A stretch of DNA of 51,029 nucleotides from Haplomitrium mnioides (Eukaryota > Marchantiophyta > Haplomitriopsida > Calobryales). Below, in pieces: positions 11,108 to 22,082 of the stretch (its first letter is position 1; each line of letters begins with the position of its first letter). The notes under the pieces are model-generated. The model did not search any database. It was not told the DNA's origin and saw only the letters and a program-made list of their open reading frames with translations. Location of the stretch: assembly GCA_049999725.1 (NCBI GenBank), contig JBNGIS010033823.1, forward strand, positions 26,989-78,017. The letters are read 5' to 3'. Position numbers and translations under genes: made by a program.

Positions 11108-11646
11108 TGTAATCATGACTAACTTTAGTAAGCCATGCCAAAAAATAACGTAAGATATAGTGTCAACTATGTCTAGAAAGATATTACTAAGTTAGAGTAG
11201 CAAAAACATATTGCTATTATAGAGAATTGGACACGTAACAAGAGGAGAGAAAGTCAACGAATTAAAGTGAAAGAGGGAGTCTAGATAAAGACATATGGCA
11301 AGCGGAGAATTAAAGTACAGAGAAGGTTCTAAAGATAAGAACACATGATAGAAGGAGAATTAAAGAGAGATAGAAGGTTCTAAGGAAATGGACATGTGAC
11401 AAAAGGAGAATAAAAGTAAAGGGTGATCCAATTAGAGTGAGAGAGAAAAGAGCAATCCAATTAGAAGAGAATAGAAAAGAAACCAATAAAGTTCCTCCAC
11501 CTATGTAAGTAAGGTGCTTTCTACCAAGTATATATAGAAGGGAGAGTGCCTTGTTTGGCATCTCTTACCTTGTGAGTTTTTGAAGTCTTTGTGCGCTTCT
11601 CTTATATGTGTTTGTGCTAACTTGTGCGTATGTAAGTAGTGTTACA
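11108..11646 (+). repeat. 5' LTR of D
   Basis: 539 bp, begins TGTAATCATGACTAAC and ends GTGTTACA. Has CCAAT motifs near 11440-11490 and a TATA box, TATATATA, at about 11529-11536. The U3 contains degenerate repeats of a GGACACGTGGCA-type motif. Differs from the 577-bp 3' LTR by several indels and scattered substitutions, so the insertion is not recent. Confidence 0.95.
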
Positions 11647-11647
11647 A

Positions 11648-11659
11648 TGGTATCATAGC
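11648..11659 (+). promoter_or_regulatory. Primer-binding site, tRNA-iMet, element D
   Basis: TGGTATCATAGC, one mismatch from the initiator-Met site TGGTATCAGAGC, starting two bases after the LTR end. Confidence 0.93.
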
Positions 11660-11850
11660 TCGGTCTTCTCTAAAGAAGTGTGGATTACCTCTCTTTAGAG
11701 AAGCACTAAAGACCTTTTGGAGTAGTGGAATCTCTACTTTGCATTAACTCCAAGAGAATTAAACTCTCAAGTTTTCATGAGTGAAGGATCGCGGATATCC
11801 CATCCTTTATGAATGAAGATAAGAAGTTTGACTTGATACTATGGTAGCTA

Positions 11851-12066
11851 ATGGATAGAGGAGCATTTGTACCTCCTAGAACTCCGCTATTGAATCCTTT
11901 TAATATTCGTGTGTTTAACATTGACAAACATTTCTTTCGTCAATTTTTAGTCTATAATTTTGGAGATGATTTTATGGTTTTTATGATGGAATTGAGGGCA
12001 CCTGTTGTCTTGCTTGTGGTTAATTATGGTGTTATATGGGAGTGTTTCATTTACGTTTTGTGGTAG
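11851..12066 (+). CDS. Leader ORF 1 of element D (unknown)
   Basis: 71 residues beginning MDRGAFVPPRTPLLNPF, intact, located about 200 bp after the primer site. Nearly identical to leader ORF 1 of J, with differences concentrated after FGDDFMVF. Seven bases after its stop lies leader ORF 2. It survived intact while the rest of D gathered stops, though its small size makes that weak evidence of selection. Function unknown. Confidence 0.5.
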   Translation: MDRGAFVPPRTPLLNPFNIRVFNIDKHFFRQFLVYNFGDDFMVFMMELRAPVVLLVVNYGVIWECFIYVLW

Positions 12067-12073
12067 ATAGAAA

Positions 12074-12274
12074 ATGGATTTGAACCAAACTTCTGTAGAA
12101 GAGTTCAACTCCAAATATCACATTTTCATTCGAGTAACGCTTAAGCAAATGCAGTGAGATTTTCTTGTTTGTAAATTTGGAGAGAGGTTTTGTGATTCAA
12201 TTTTAGCATCAACTAAACCTTTTATTTTACCTATTTTACATAATTGGAATGTGTATGTATTTGTTTTCGTATGA
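12074..12274 (+). pseudogene. Leader ORF 2 of element D, one internal stop
   Basis: Begins MDLNQTSVEEFNS and ends NWNVYVFVFV before a TGA at 12272-12274. An internal TGA at 12155-12157 replaces the Cys codon TGC-type residue seen in J (TQCDFLV). Shares the FLV-KFG-F and PFILPI pattern with leader ORF 1, suggesting the two arose by tandem duplication. Confidence 0.5.
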
Positions 12275-12317
12275 GTTACTAGCAGTTGAGTTGTAACAGA
12301 AAATTTTTAAAAAAATC

Positions 12318-13290
12318 ATGGAGGCAAGTTTGAGCAATCTAGAAGGAGGAGCTTGGATGATGGCAAAGTTAGAAGAACTCCAAATAACCCTTATAGCAAG
12401 CCAACAACAAACAAATATGTTGATGGCGGAGATGGTAAAAATGCGGTTGCAACAAGAGAACAGAGAAGGGAGTTGAGAAACACTACTTCAAAAGATGAGC
12501 AAATCGTGTAAAGTGGATGCCTATGAAGGAAGCCGCATGGTAGGTGTCGTAGAAGGATGGGTGTATCGGATGGAAGTTCACATGTCATATTATCCTCATG
12601 CGTCAGATTTGGAGAAGGGACTATTTGCAAGATCCTTTTTAGCAGAGCACGCATCTATTTGGCTACAAGGATGGGAGCGATAAAAAAGTGCACGAGGAGA
12701 ACAACTTTTGTGGAGCAACCTTAAAGAAGACTTACTACAAAATTTCAAAGTGATAGACTCTATATTAACCGCAAGGACTAAGCTTTGGGAATTAGAGCAA
12801 CAAGGCAGCATTGCACGGTACATTGAAGAGTTTCAAAGCCTACAAGTCCAAATTGAAGATATGAGTTCAGCCAAGGCCCTCGACAAATTTTTGCAAGGAT
12901 TAAAAAGGAAGATCGAAGGGAAGTTATGATGCACAACCCGAAGGATGTTAACGAAGCCATCTCATTTGCTCAAAGAATTGAAGTAACATTGGGGATTGTG
13001 CAAACAAGAGGGAATTATGGTCCAATGCCTATGGAGTTGGGACATATTAAAAGAAAAGATTTCAATCGCCCCAATCAACAACCAGGAGGACCATACAATG
13101 CTATAGAAAGAAAAAATGAAGAACAACGAGAAACATGAACATGTTATAATTGTGGGCGAATATGACATATTGCACCGAATTTTAGAGTAGTACGACGCAA
13201 TCAAAGGCGAGTGTTTCGACGACCTCTTCATAATGTCAATAATGGAGAAGAAGAAGAATGTCAGGAATACGAGAGGGGCGTCAGTACAAA
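12318..13290 (+). pseudogene. Gag of element D
   Basis: Starts MEASLSNLEGG at the ATG at 12318. Gag core EGWVYRMEVHMSYYPHASDLEKG, then KEDLLQNFKVIDS and KFLQGLKRKI, then a zinc knuckle at about 13139-13185. The knuckle reads CYNCGRI, a TGA, then HIAPNF: the Gly is a stop and the last Cys is Phe, where J has the intact CCHC form. Further stops lie near 12474, 12680 and 12927, with a frameshift at the last. Non-functional. Confidence 0.88.
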
Positions 13291-13389
13291 AACCTCATGG
13301 TTTTGCTGGGACAAAGAAGAAAGGCGAGTAAAAGTTTCGACAAAAGCAAATATACTATATAGAAAGACAAAAAAATGGAGGACTAATTG

Positions 13390-13980
13390 TGGTTGACGAA
13401 TGGATGGAAGGATTAGCAATCAGAGTTTTGGTGGACTCCAGAGTGGAAGAAAATTATCTGTCATGAGCGATTTCCTTGAAGTTGAAATTGCCAATTGAAA
13501 AAGAAGAACACGAGGTGGTTGAAATAAAAAATGGCCAAAGTAAGCCTATTGAACGTCTGTCTCAAACTATAGCTCTATATATGAGCAACTATAAAGAGAA
13601 TTTGGAGTGGAAGATCACGGCATTGGTGAGATATGATGCAATTCTTGGAATGAAATGGCTATGAAGATATAACCCGCAAGTAGATTGGCGTAAAAGGACA
13701 TTCACGAATTCTCAATGGAAGATTTGGGGAGAGAGAGTACAACCTCATTTAGGGCACCTACCCTTATATGTGATTGGAAAACATTCAATCAAAAAACAAG
13801 ATACAGTGTTTTTGAAGCTCATACATGAACTCACAATTGAGAAAGACGACTCAAAGCATAAAGTTCTCCATGATCTTCAAGGTATTTTGAAGGAGTTTCA
13901 CGACGTCTTTCCCCATGATTTACCCCATGGATAACCGCCCAAACGATGCATTGATCATAAGATTGAGGTTTTCCCAAGAC
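13390..13980 (+). pseudogene. Aspartic protease and linker of element D
   Basis: The active site reads VLVDSRVEENYLS, so the conserved D-S-G is D-S-R, a change that should abolish catalysis. A TGA follows. The downstream body (LKLKLPIEKEEHEV, RYDAILGMKWL) matches J, with TGA at 13662-13664 where J has an Arg codon. The linker leads into RT through IDHKIEV. Confidence 0.85.
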
Positions 13981-14790
13981 GTATTTCACCATGCAAAGCC
14001 TCGTATCGATTGCCTCCTCATGAACTCGAGGAATGCAAATCTCATATTATTGAGTTGTTGGAGAAGGGGTTCTTTCAGCCAAGTATATCTCTTTATAGTG
14101 CACCAGTATTATTTGTGAAGAAGAAAGATGGGAGTATGAGAATGTGTATCGACTATCGAACACTCAACCAACAAATGGTGAAAAATAAATATCTGTTACC
14201 TAGAATAGATGATTTTTTTGATCAACTTCAAGGAGAAAATTACTTCACAAAGTTAGATTTGAGAAACAGATATAATAAAAATCTGAATGACAGAAGGTGA
14301 TGTGCAAAAAACAACATTTTGAAGTCGATATAAGCATTTTGAATACCTTGTTATGCCTTTTGGATTAACTAATGCTCTTGCCACATTTATGAGCATTATG
14401 AATGATATTTTTCGATCTTATTTGGATAAGTTTGTTATTGTATTTTTGGATGACATTCTCATTTACAGCAAAAATCTTCAAGAGCATCAACAACACCTTT
14501 GTAGGGTATTAAAGGTACTTCAAAATCACAAGTTATATGTGAAGATGTCAAAATATGAAATTGGGAAAAGGGAGGTGGACTACTTGGGTCATCGTGTCAG
14601 TGTAGTAGGAATTCAAGTTATGGATGAGAAAGTTATGCAATTCATAAGTGGGAAGCTCCTAGTGGTCACACACAACTATGAGAATTTTTGGGGCTAACTG
14701 GGTTTTATCATCGATTTGTGAAAGGTTTTGCACAAATAGTAGAACCATTGACCAACTTGCTCAAGAAAAGTCATACGTGGACATGGGGAG
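13981..14790 (+). pseudogene. Reverse transcriptase of element D
   Basis: Motifs: [46 protein letters not shown] (J has LRSGHNQ), [12 protein letters not shown], catalytic FLDDILIYS at 14443-14469, and VDYLGHRVS. A frameshift and stops occur at about 14290-14350 between LDLR and MPFG, and a stop ends the frame at 14695. The catalytic Asp pair survives. Confidence 0.9.
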
Positions 14791-15250
14791 CTACAGAAGA
14801 GTTGGCATTTTAAGCATTGAAGAAATCACTTCTTCATGCTCTTATTCTTAAATGGTATGATTCCAAACGACCAATCAAACTTTGTGTGGATGCATTAGGA
14901 AAAGCTATAGGTGGAGTCTTGCAACAAGAATGGGAGGATGGTTGGCATCATATTGCCTTCTTTTCTAGAAAATTAAGCGATGCATAATAGAACTACCACA
15001 CCACAGAATGTGAAGAATTGGCGATTGTGTTGTCAACTAAGCATTGGAAGCATTATCTCGGAGATAAGGAGTTTGTGGTCAAAACCGATCATAAGCATAT
15101 TATTTATCTAGAAACTAAAAAAAAGCTATCAAAAAAGCAAATTTGATGGGCGGAGTGGCGACAAGAGTTCCATATAAAGATGGTTTATGTAGAAAGAAAA
15201 CGTCAGATTACAAATGCCTTAACACGCATACATCAACTCAACATCATGTC
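14791..15250 (+). pseudogene. RNase H of element D
   Basis: Reads LCVDALGKAIGGVLQQEWEDG, then two adjacent stops at the DTEQ position of J, CEELAIVLSTKHWKHYLG and VKTDHKHIIYLE. All three catalytic acid positions are retained but the frame is broken. Continues to the linker ITNALTRIHQLN. Confidence 0.85.
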
Positions 15251-16530
15251 TAAAATTACAATTCATCCTATTTGGTGGACAGAGATGTTGGCTATAGTCA
15301 AGACAGATGAAGAGATCATTGTTGCACAACAAAAGAAGATGGTGAAAGAAGTGAGAGGATTGATTTTCTTCAAAGATAAGGTATTTATTCCCAATAATAT
15401 TAAGCTTCGCTCTGAAATTTTATATAAAGCTCATGATTTCACAATAGGAGGCTATGTTGGAATTGAGAAGACTTTAGACAATCTTCAATGAGTTTATTAT
15501 TGGCCTCAAATGCATCACGATGTGGAGGAATATGTTCAAAATTGCTTGGCTTGTCAACAAAACAAGGCTACCAACCTTAAACGAGGAGGCTTGTTGCAAC
15601 CGTTACCTATCTCCAATCACTGATGAGAGCATGTGAGTATAGATATTGTATGTGAGCTACCTCATACTTCTACGAGGTATGATGCTATTGTTGTTTTTGT
15701 GGACAAGCTTAGCAAAATGATTCATATTCGTCCAACTACCAAATCAGTGACAACACCTGAGCTAGCACGAGTTTATTTGGAGGCAGTCTACTCACATCAT
15801 GGCATTTCCAAAGTTATTATTTTAGATTAAGGCACTCAATTCACCAGCATGTTTTGGTGCACTATATTTGCTCTTCTCAAGACTAAACTAGCTATGTCTA
15901 CTACTTATCACCCAGAATCTGATTGTCAAACTGAACGGGCCAACCGTACCATTGAGGATATCCTACGAGCTTTTACTTTGGAAGAACAAGTGGAATGGGA
16001 CTAGCTACTACCTCTTGTGGAGTTCTTGTATAATAACTCCATCAACAGTTCCACACGCACCATACTTTTCTTTTTGATGTATAGTAAGCATCGTACCACA
16101 ATCTCTAGTCTTCAACATGCATCATCATCGACCTCTAAGAGTCCAGCTATTGATGAGTTCCTTCATCGTCTACACCTTGGAATTCGACGAGCTAAGGAAA
16201 AATTGGAAGTTGCTCATAACCAACAAAAGCAATATGCCGATACTTATCGTCGTGAGGTGACTTTTGCTGTCGGTGACTAAGTCTGGCTCTCCACGTCCAA
16301 TCTTCCTTTGCTTCATTCACGTAAGTTTAGTGCTTATTTTATTGGTCTTTTTCTATTTTTGCTCGCATTAGAGAAGTTGTCTATCGATTGGTTTTACCTT
16401 CTCACGTGAAGATTCATCTAGTCTTTCATGTCTCTTTACTCCGAGCTTTTGTCCCTCGCTCTGCCACTTTTACCAGTACCCAAGAACCCCCTCCACAACC
16501 TAAGCTTATTAATGGTTATGAAGAGTAGAG
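15251..16530 (+). pseudogene. Integrase of element D
   Basis: Zinc-binding module YKAHDFTIGGY to CLACQQNK (the second His is Tyr). Catalytic residues in IDIVCEL, IILD before a stop then GTQF, and HPESDCQTER. Stops at 15489, two in tandem near 15621, one near 15828 and one near 16001 correspond to Arg, Arg-Trp, Arg and Trp codons in J. C-terminal extension RRAKEKLEVAHNQQKQYADTYRREV is readable. Confidence 0.9.
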
Positions 16531-16719
16531 GTTGAACAACTCTTGAAGAAACGTATGCGATGTCGCGGTCGTCGTGAGATTGTGGAATATTTAGTTTGTT
16601 GGAAAGACTACCCTCTTTATGAAGCTACTTGGAAGCCTTTGGAGAATTTGGCTAATGCCTCCATATTTGTCCACTCTTTTGAGAACTCTCTTACTTGCAA
16701 TAAAGACGCTGCCTCTTAA
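16531..16719 (+). pseudogene. Chromodomain at integrase C-terminus of D
   Basis: An open 62-codon stretch reading VEQLLKKRMRCRGRREIVEYL then VCWKDYPLYEATWKPLENL, ending AAS and TAA. This is the chromodomain signature (aromatic cage region YLV-WK-YP, then EATW-P--NL). In chromoviruses the domain binds modified histone tails and steers insertion. It is separated from upstream integrase by a stop at about 16527. Confidence 0.9.
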
Positions 16720-16732
16720 AAAGGGGGAGGAT
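16719..16732 (+). promoter_or_regulatory. Polypurine tract of D
   Basis: AAAAGGGGGAGGAT directly before the 3' LTR, the priming site for plus-strand DNA synthesis. Confidence 0.9.
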
Positions 16733-17309
16733 TGTAATCATCACTAACTTTAGTAAGCCATGACCAAAAATAACATAAGATATAGTGTCAACTATGTCTA
16801 GAAAGATATTACTAAGTTAGAGTAGCAAAAAGAGATTGCTATTATAGAGAATTGGACACGTGGCAAGAGGAGAAAAAGTCAACAAATTAAAGTGAAAGAA
16901 GGAGTCTACATAAGGACATGTGGCAAGCGGAGAATTAAAGTAAAGCAATGGTTCTAAAGATAAAAACACATGGTAGAAGTAGAATTAACGAGATAAAAAT
17001 AAAGACATGTGGCAGAAAGAGAATTAAAGAGAGATAGAAGGTTCTAAAGAGAAGGACATGTGATAGAAGGAGAATAAAAGTAAAGGGTGGTCCAATCAGA
17101 GTGAGAGAGAAAAGAGCAATCCAATTAGAAGAGGATAGAAAAGGAACCAATAAGGTTCTTTCACTATGTAAGCAAGGAGCTTTCTATCAAGTATATAAAG
17201 AAAGGAGAGTGACTTGTTTGGCATCTCTTACCTTGTGAGTTTTTGAAGTCTTTGTGCGCTTCTCTTGTATGTGTTTGTGTTAACTTGTGCATATATAAGT
17301 AGTGTTATA
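16733..17309 (+). repeat. 3' LTR of D
   Basis: 577 bp, begins TGTAATCATCACTAAC and ends GTGTTATA (5' copy ends TTACA). TATA box near 17192-17198. Five degenerate copies of a GGACAYGTGGCA motif at about 16854, 16914, 16974, 17003 and 17054. The first, GGACACGTGGCA, is exact. Confidence 0.95.
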
Positions 17310-17314
17310 GCATA

Positions 17315-17824
17315 CAATTTTGGTGGAGTGCAATATATGTGTGTTTGTATTTGTGTATGAGTGTATTAGTTGGATTTGAATTCTATTGTATTGTATAAGA
17401 AACACTTAGGACTAGGAGCATACAAATATTCCGTTTGTTTAGACCTTGGGATAGCCTTGCGAAGGGGGAGTCAGGTTCCTTGACATTGTTCAATGATACT
17501 TGGAGTATTGCATTCTACTCCCGATTTGTATACAAACTGGCTGGGTCCAAATTTGAGACCCCTGAATTATATTGCAGATTACCATAAGAGTATCTTGGTC
17601 CATGTGTATGTGTGTTCTGGCATTGAGTGTGGATGAGAAAATTGGCTGTTGAAGTAATTGTTGAGGTGAGGAAAGGCCTGTAGGGTGAAGAAGAGTTCTT
17701 TAAAGCCTCAAAGTGATAACTAGCTAAGGGCCATCTCACAAAAGAACCTTTTTCCCCTATTTTGTCCTCTCATGCCTTCCAAGTGGCACCTATGAAAGTT
17801 AAGGCTTGAAGGAAGGGAGTGATA
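17315..17824 (+). repeat. 5' LTR of B, second part
   Basis: Continues the LTR text after the GCATA duplication: ACAATTTTGG, then GAAGGGGGAGTCAGG, matching 44160-44645 of LTR G. Ends AGTGATATA, where other copies end GCGTGACA or GCGACA. Confidence 0.85.
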
Positions 17825-17832
17825 TAAATGTT

Positions 17833-17850
17833 TGGTGCTAGAAGGAGGGC
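17833..17850 (+). promoter_or_regulatory. Primer-binding site of B, tRNA-Asn type
   Basis: TGGTGCTAGAAGGAGGGC, one mismatch from the intact version in E. As I recall the plant tRNA-Asn(GUU) 3' end, TGGCGCTAGAAGGAGGGC is its complement including CCA. Confidence 0.8.
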
Positions 17851-17881
17851 ATTGGAAGAGGAGCAGGCAGCGATCTAGACC

Positions 17882-18468
17882 TTGAAGGAGGTCCGGAAGC
17901 AACAAGGAAAGCCCAAAGAAACAGGGGTGAAGATCATAGCCCCAGAAGGTGGAATAAAACTCGTTCCTTATAGCACCCATGCAGACATGAGAGATTGCCC
18001 TGTCATGGCCACGGTGGGCCAATTGATCAAAGATAGCCCGTTGTACAGAAGGCAGCTCCAAGAATTGATAATGGGAGCTAAGAGGAGGTGGAGGCTCCTC
18101 CGAGTGGGAGCTCCAGTAGATTTGCAACTGATATGTGAGGACAAGGGGACCCCGGAGATCGATATTCAGATAGCGGAGTGCATGCTTTTGCTGGTGCCCG
18201 TAGACGGAGGAGTAGGGGTTAACATTATGGCGGAGGAGACCTCCTACAAGCTGGGATTCACATAATTCCAACCCATAGCCAGAATCATGAGGCTAGCGGA
18301 TGGGTCTTGGGTGAAACCGTTAGGCTCCCTACTCTGAGTGCCCACCTTCATCAGAGGCAAGGAATTCAAACTGAATTACCTTGTCATGCGGCTAGCTCGA
18401 GCATCTCCCTATCTAGTGCTAATTTGATGGCTCTGGTTGTATGGAGCCCGCGTCTTGTAGAATTGGAT
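17882..18468 (+). pseudogene. Protease of B, 5' part
   Basis: Linker then YSTHADMRDCPVMATVGQL, a conserved block of this family, LICEDKGTPEIDIQIAE, and the active site LVPVDGGVGVNIM. After KLGFT come stops but the frame still reads RIMRLADGSWVKPLGSL and GKEFKLNYLVMR. It is cut at 18468 by E and resumes at 28332 with LTLVFGSDKTVVHY-like text. Just upstream the primer site runs straight into this linker, so the whole gag has been deleted. Confidence 0.88.
18464..18468 (+). repeat. Target-site duplication of E, left copy
   Basis: TGGAT here against TGGAG at 28332-28336, one mismatch. The uninterrupted site in H reads CACAACTGGAGAAG at 47768-47781, and in E itself CACAACTGGAGGAATTC, so the ancestral duplication was TGGAG. 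Confidence 0.88.
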
Positions 18469-21400
18469 TGTCATCCGGTGCTTTGGAGCACTCAAGCAAA
18501 ATGCAAGAAATCATAAGCATCAGCGACACAATAAGCCTTGGCAAGTGTGAGGGCCTCTCAGGAGCCACGAAGTACCCTCAAACAGCTACTAAGAGCAGGG
18601 CGCATGAGTCCTGGGAGGGAGACAGGATCATGGCGGAGGAGAGAAGGAAGGAATCATGATCGCTAGCCAGAGGAGGGGCCACCTTTCAATATTCGAAGCA
18701 GGCCAGCAAGAATCCGTAGGCCTTAGGACGATGTGGGGATCGGAGCCTGGGGAGAAGGAAGAGAGCCGCCACCTGTGGCAAAGAAATCGCAGGAGGAAGA
18801 GGAATGGATCCACAACGACGAAACCCGAAGGCATTCCGAAGAAAGGCAGATTGCGGGGGTCCTCTAGCGGCCATAAATCGGGAAGCAAGGTTCAAGGAGA
18901 GAAATGAGAAGGTAAGATCGTCACGAGGGCGAGCAAGGCCAGGGAAGAGGGACGCCTCGATCCCGTCAGCAAGAGCGTGCCCTGCAAGGGCTGATCGATT
19001 CCTTCCATTTGAGTCCGCAAATTCGGATGGAAAGGTGGAGTCCCCGGAAGGCCCCGCGAGATTCCACGGAAACGTGGCGTCTCCAAAGCACTTTGCGGGA
19101 TTCCACGGACGACGTGGCGGCACTAGGAGGCCCGCGAATCTGCAAACAGGCGCCTCCCTAAACGGGGAGCCCGCTTAACAGGGTTCCGAAGCGTCTTCCG
19201 ACGTGGAGAGCCCGGTTAAGAGGGATCCGCGAGGAACCTAACAGGGGAGCCAAGGAAGAGGGCCTGAAGCAGCGACATATCGAGGGTCTGGCCGAAGGAG
19301 AGCGGAAGGGTGCCGGAAGGGTGATCTATTGGAGATCCGAGAAGGGGAGTTCCGAGGAAGCCAAAAGGGTGATCCATCACCAACCGACCAACAAGGAGAA
19401 GGCTGAGCCGGAAAGGGGATTTAACGTAGGTCCGGCCGACGGAGGAGCAAGCAGGTGCTGAAAGGGTGATTCAACGCAGCTTCGGCATGACCAAGGGCGA
19501 GAGTTCGACGGGTCCAACCGCAGCATCCGATAGTTCGATAGTGGGACAAAGGGCCTTGTAGTTCCTATATCGAGCATTCAGAAAAGATAACGAAGGGAGC
19601 CTCAAGTGCATGCATAGTTCTTGTCTCGAGGGAAGGACAAAACGACGACATCGGCACAATTCTTAGTCGGCGAGCAGAGTAAGGTCCACATTGGCTCTAC
19701 GGATGACGTGGCGAGTGCAGGTAGTCTATGGGAGGGCTTCGGAAACGTGGCGCATTGGGGAGCAAGGTAAGATTTCTGCCGGTCAACTTCGGAAGATGGT
19801 CCACGCGACGGTCCGTCTACCCCCTTGTGGAGCGGCGTCGGACGACGTGGCGACTCCAGGGACCCCGCAGCAGCTAACGAGACACGCGTCAATAGGAGAA
19901 GGGCTCATCGGACTTCAGACAAAGAGCGTGTCAACCACGGAAGGGAGATTAAGCGCGACGGTCAGCCTACCCCCTTGCGGGGCGGCGGCGAACGGTGGTG
20001 CAGCGGGTGACGTGGCGCAAGGAGGGTGACTTGGGATCTGCGGGGCAATATTTGGAGATTCTGTGGACAGGGTTCCTCGGGGTGCTTCGGAACTCTGTTC
20101 CGAAGAGCCCTTCGGACTCAACCGTGAGAATCTACGGAATCTCAGCCGCAAGATTCCTTGGACTCCCCGTCGATATTACTGTTGTACTTTTATCATCATG
20201 AGACACGCGGCGCGCGCTACTCGTCGGTTGTAACAGGATTAACAGGCGCGCACCACGCGTCGTCACCTCCCAGCTCTAAGGAGCTAACGGGATTAACGAC
20301 CTTTCTTGGGATCGGGCTCGCTAGTTCACGCTCGTAAGGGGAGTATACCTTGGCGACCTTTGAATTCTTCCAGGTTGATGCATGGGCAATCTTAGGGCGC
20401 AAGGCGACTGCACGCGAAGGGGAAATCGCAACGAAGGGGGGCTGGAATGACAATTCCTTGACAAGATTACGTGAAGCAGGGGTACTCGCTCAAGGGCAAC
20501 CGAGGGATTTAGAGGAGGACTGGGGGAGACCCAGGTGACCTCATCCTTGTAGGCGGACCAGGGTGGAGGGTGACTGATACGGGGTCTCGATTGGATTCAG
20601 GCCGGCTATGACTTCGAGAGAGGCCACCATGGGAGGACTTGGGGTCGGCTCAACATTTTCTATGTAGAAGCATCACGATCCAAGGACAAGGAAACCGCAA
20701 CGAGGGGCGGCTGGAGTGGGAATTCGGTGAGGAACTACGTGAAGCAGGGGTACTAGCTCCATGGGGCCAGGGGAATTTAGAGGAGGACTAGGGGGAGACC
20801 CAGGTGACCTTATCCTTGCCGGTGGACCAGAGCAGAGGGTTACTGATACGTAGATTCGAAGGTATTCCGGCCAGTTATGACTTTGAGAGAGGCTGCCAAG
20901 TGAGGAGCTTGTGTGTGAGCATCAGCCCAGAGTGTTCGGAGTACACTCTGGTGTAATTCTTCAAGTGGAGCTGAGAGGGGGGGTCTGCCCTAGTTTCGGG
21001 GCACTGCGTAGTAAGACCTGTCTAGGCTCGGGGGTGGAGTGGGCTACTTGCAGCTAGTAAAGTTGTCTTCCAGAGGTGGAAGTAAAAGAAACTCTCTTCC
21101 TAGCATGAGGAAGTAAAAGCATGGCTTCTTGCGAGGGAAGTTAAAAAACTATCTGGAGTGGAGGGTGTGTGGGTTGTTGGGCTGCAGTTGTAAGGCAGCG
21201 GGACTCATAAGGGAAGTATTATTTAGTAGAAATCCAGAGGGCCTTCAAGGACTCTGATCTCTCTTGCATATAGTGTGTAAATCGTTTGCCTATATCTGTG
21301 TAGCTAGATTTCCTTTCTGCTTTGTGTCCCCTTGATTTGTTAGATTAGTGGACATCAGATCAGTTGAGCAGACCCTGGGAACAGCCTTGGAGGGGGATTC

Positions 21401-21889
21401 CCATCCCTCGACACAAGTTTTGGTATCTTGGGGGTGAATGCTCTCTGTCCCTGATCCTTTTACACAGTTAGGAATTAGATCACATTAGGATAGTTAGGAT
21501 AATCTGTTTTCAGTTCTGAGACAACCTTGAGAGGGGGAGTCCAGTCTTGTTGTATTGTCAAGTGGTGCAGGTCACCAGCACCAATTCTGCCCCAAGCAAA
21601 TATAAGGTGGCAGGGTCCCAGGCTTGGACCTTTGGAATATATGGAAAGAATTACACGAATGTTGGGTGTGATGAATGTGGACTGGTTCTGAATGAATGAG
21701 TTGAGTGCAAACACAAGAAGAGTGAGTGGTGAACATAAGGATTGTAAGGAAGGGGGAAGTCTTTAAAGGCCTAAAAATGATAACTGGTAAGGGGCCATCT
21801 CATAAAAGAACATGAAAGCCCGAAACATGTCCTTCCCTGCACTCAAAACAGGGTTTGAAACGGTTAAGGCCCGAAACAGGGGAGCAACA
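18469..21889 (+). repeat. 5' LTR of E (3.42 kb)
   Basis: Begins TGTCATCCGGTGCTTTGG and ends GGGGAGCAACA. Closely matches the 3' copy over its length, differing by scattered substitutions and some indels. Contains six ACGTGGC motifs at 19072, 19112, 19706, 19745, 19845 and 20010, a direct-orientation trace of the B-type array near 19770-19860, and the conserved block 21061-21160. No real gene is seen; the long frames here are by-products of GC-rich repeats. Confidence 0.93.
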
Positions 21890-21897
21890 TGAATTTT

Positions 21898-21915
21898 TGG
21901 CGCTAGAAGGAGGGC
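21898..21915 (+). promoter_or_regulatory. Primer-binding site of E, tRNA-Asn
   Basis: TGGCGCTAGAAGGAGGGC, eight bases after the LTR end. All 18 bases match the complement of the plant tRNA-Asn 3' end as I recall it. Confidence 0.88.
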
Positions 21916-22082
21916 CAAGGGTTTGAAAAAACCTGAGACCAACCCGAACCAAAGAGACCACTGTGTGCACAAGAGACTCAAGTCAGTTGGAGAGAAAGCC
22001 ACCCCTGAGAAACAGAGCAACTGGGGGTTGAGCCTGTTAAGGAAGAGTGGCGGAAGGATGGAACCTCTGGGTGGAAGTGGCA

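Larger units (their letters stand above)
11108..17309 (+). mobile_element. Complete Ty3/gypsy chromovirus D
   Basis: A full-length but dead element with 5-bp target duplication GCATA. LTRs 11108-11646 and 16733-17309, tRNA-iMet primer site at 11648, two leader ORFs, gag, protease, RT, RNase H, integrase, C-terminal chromodomain and polypurine tract at 16719. The chromodomain and iMet primer place it among the chromoviruses. The coding region holds many stops, most of them explainable as C-to-T or G-to-A changes when compared with J. It is inserted in the 5' LTR of B. Confidence 0.96.

Noticed and set aside
17720-18271. 183-codon minus-strand frame
   Set aside because: Shadow of the B protease, which shows clear family motifs on the plus strand.
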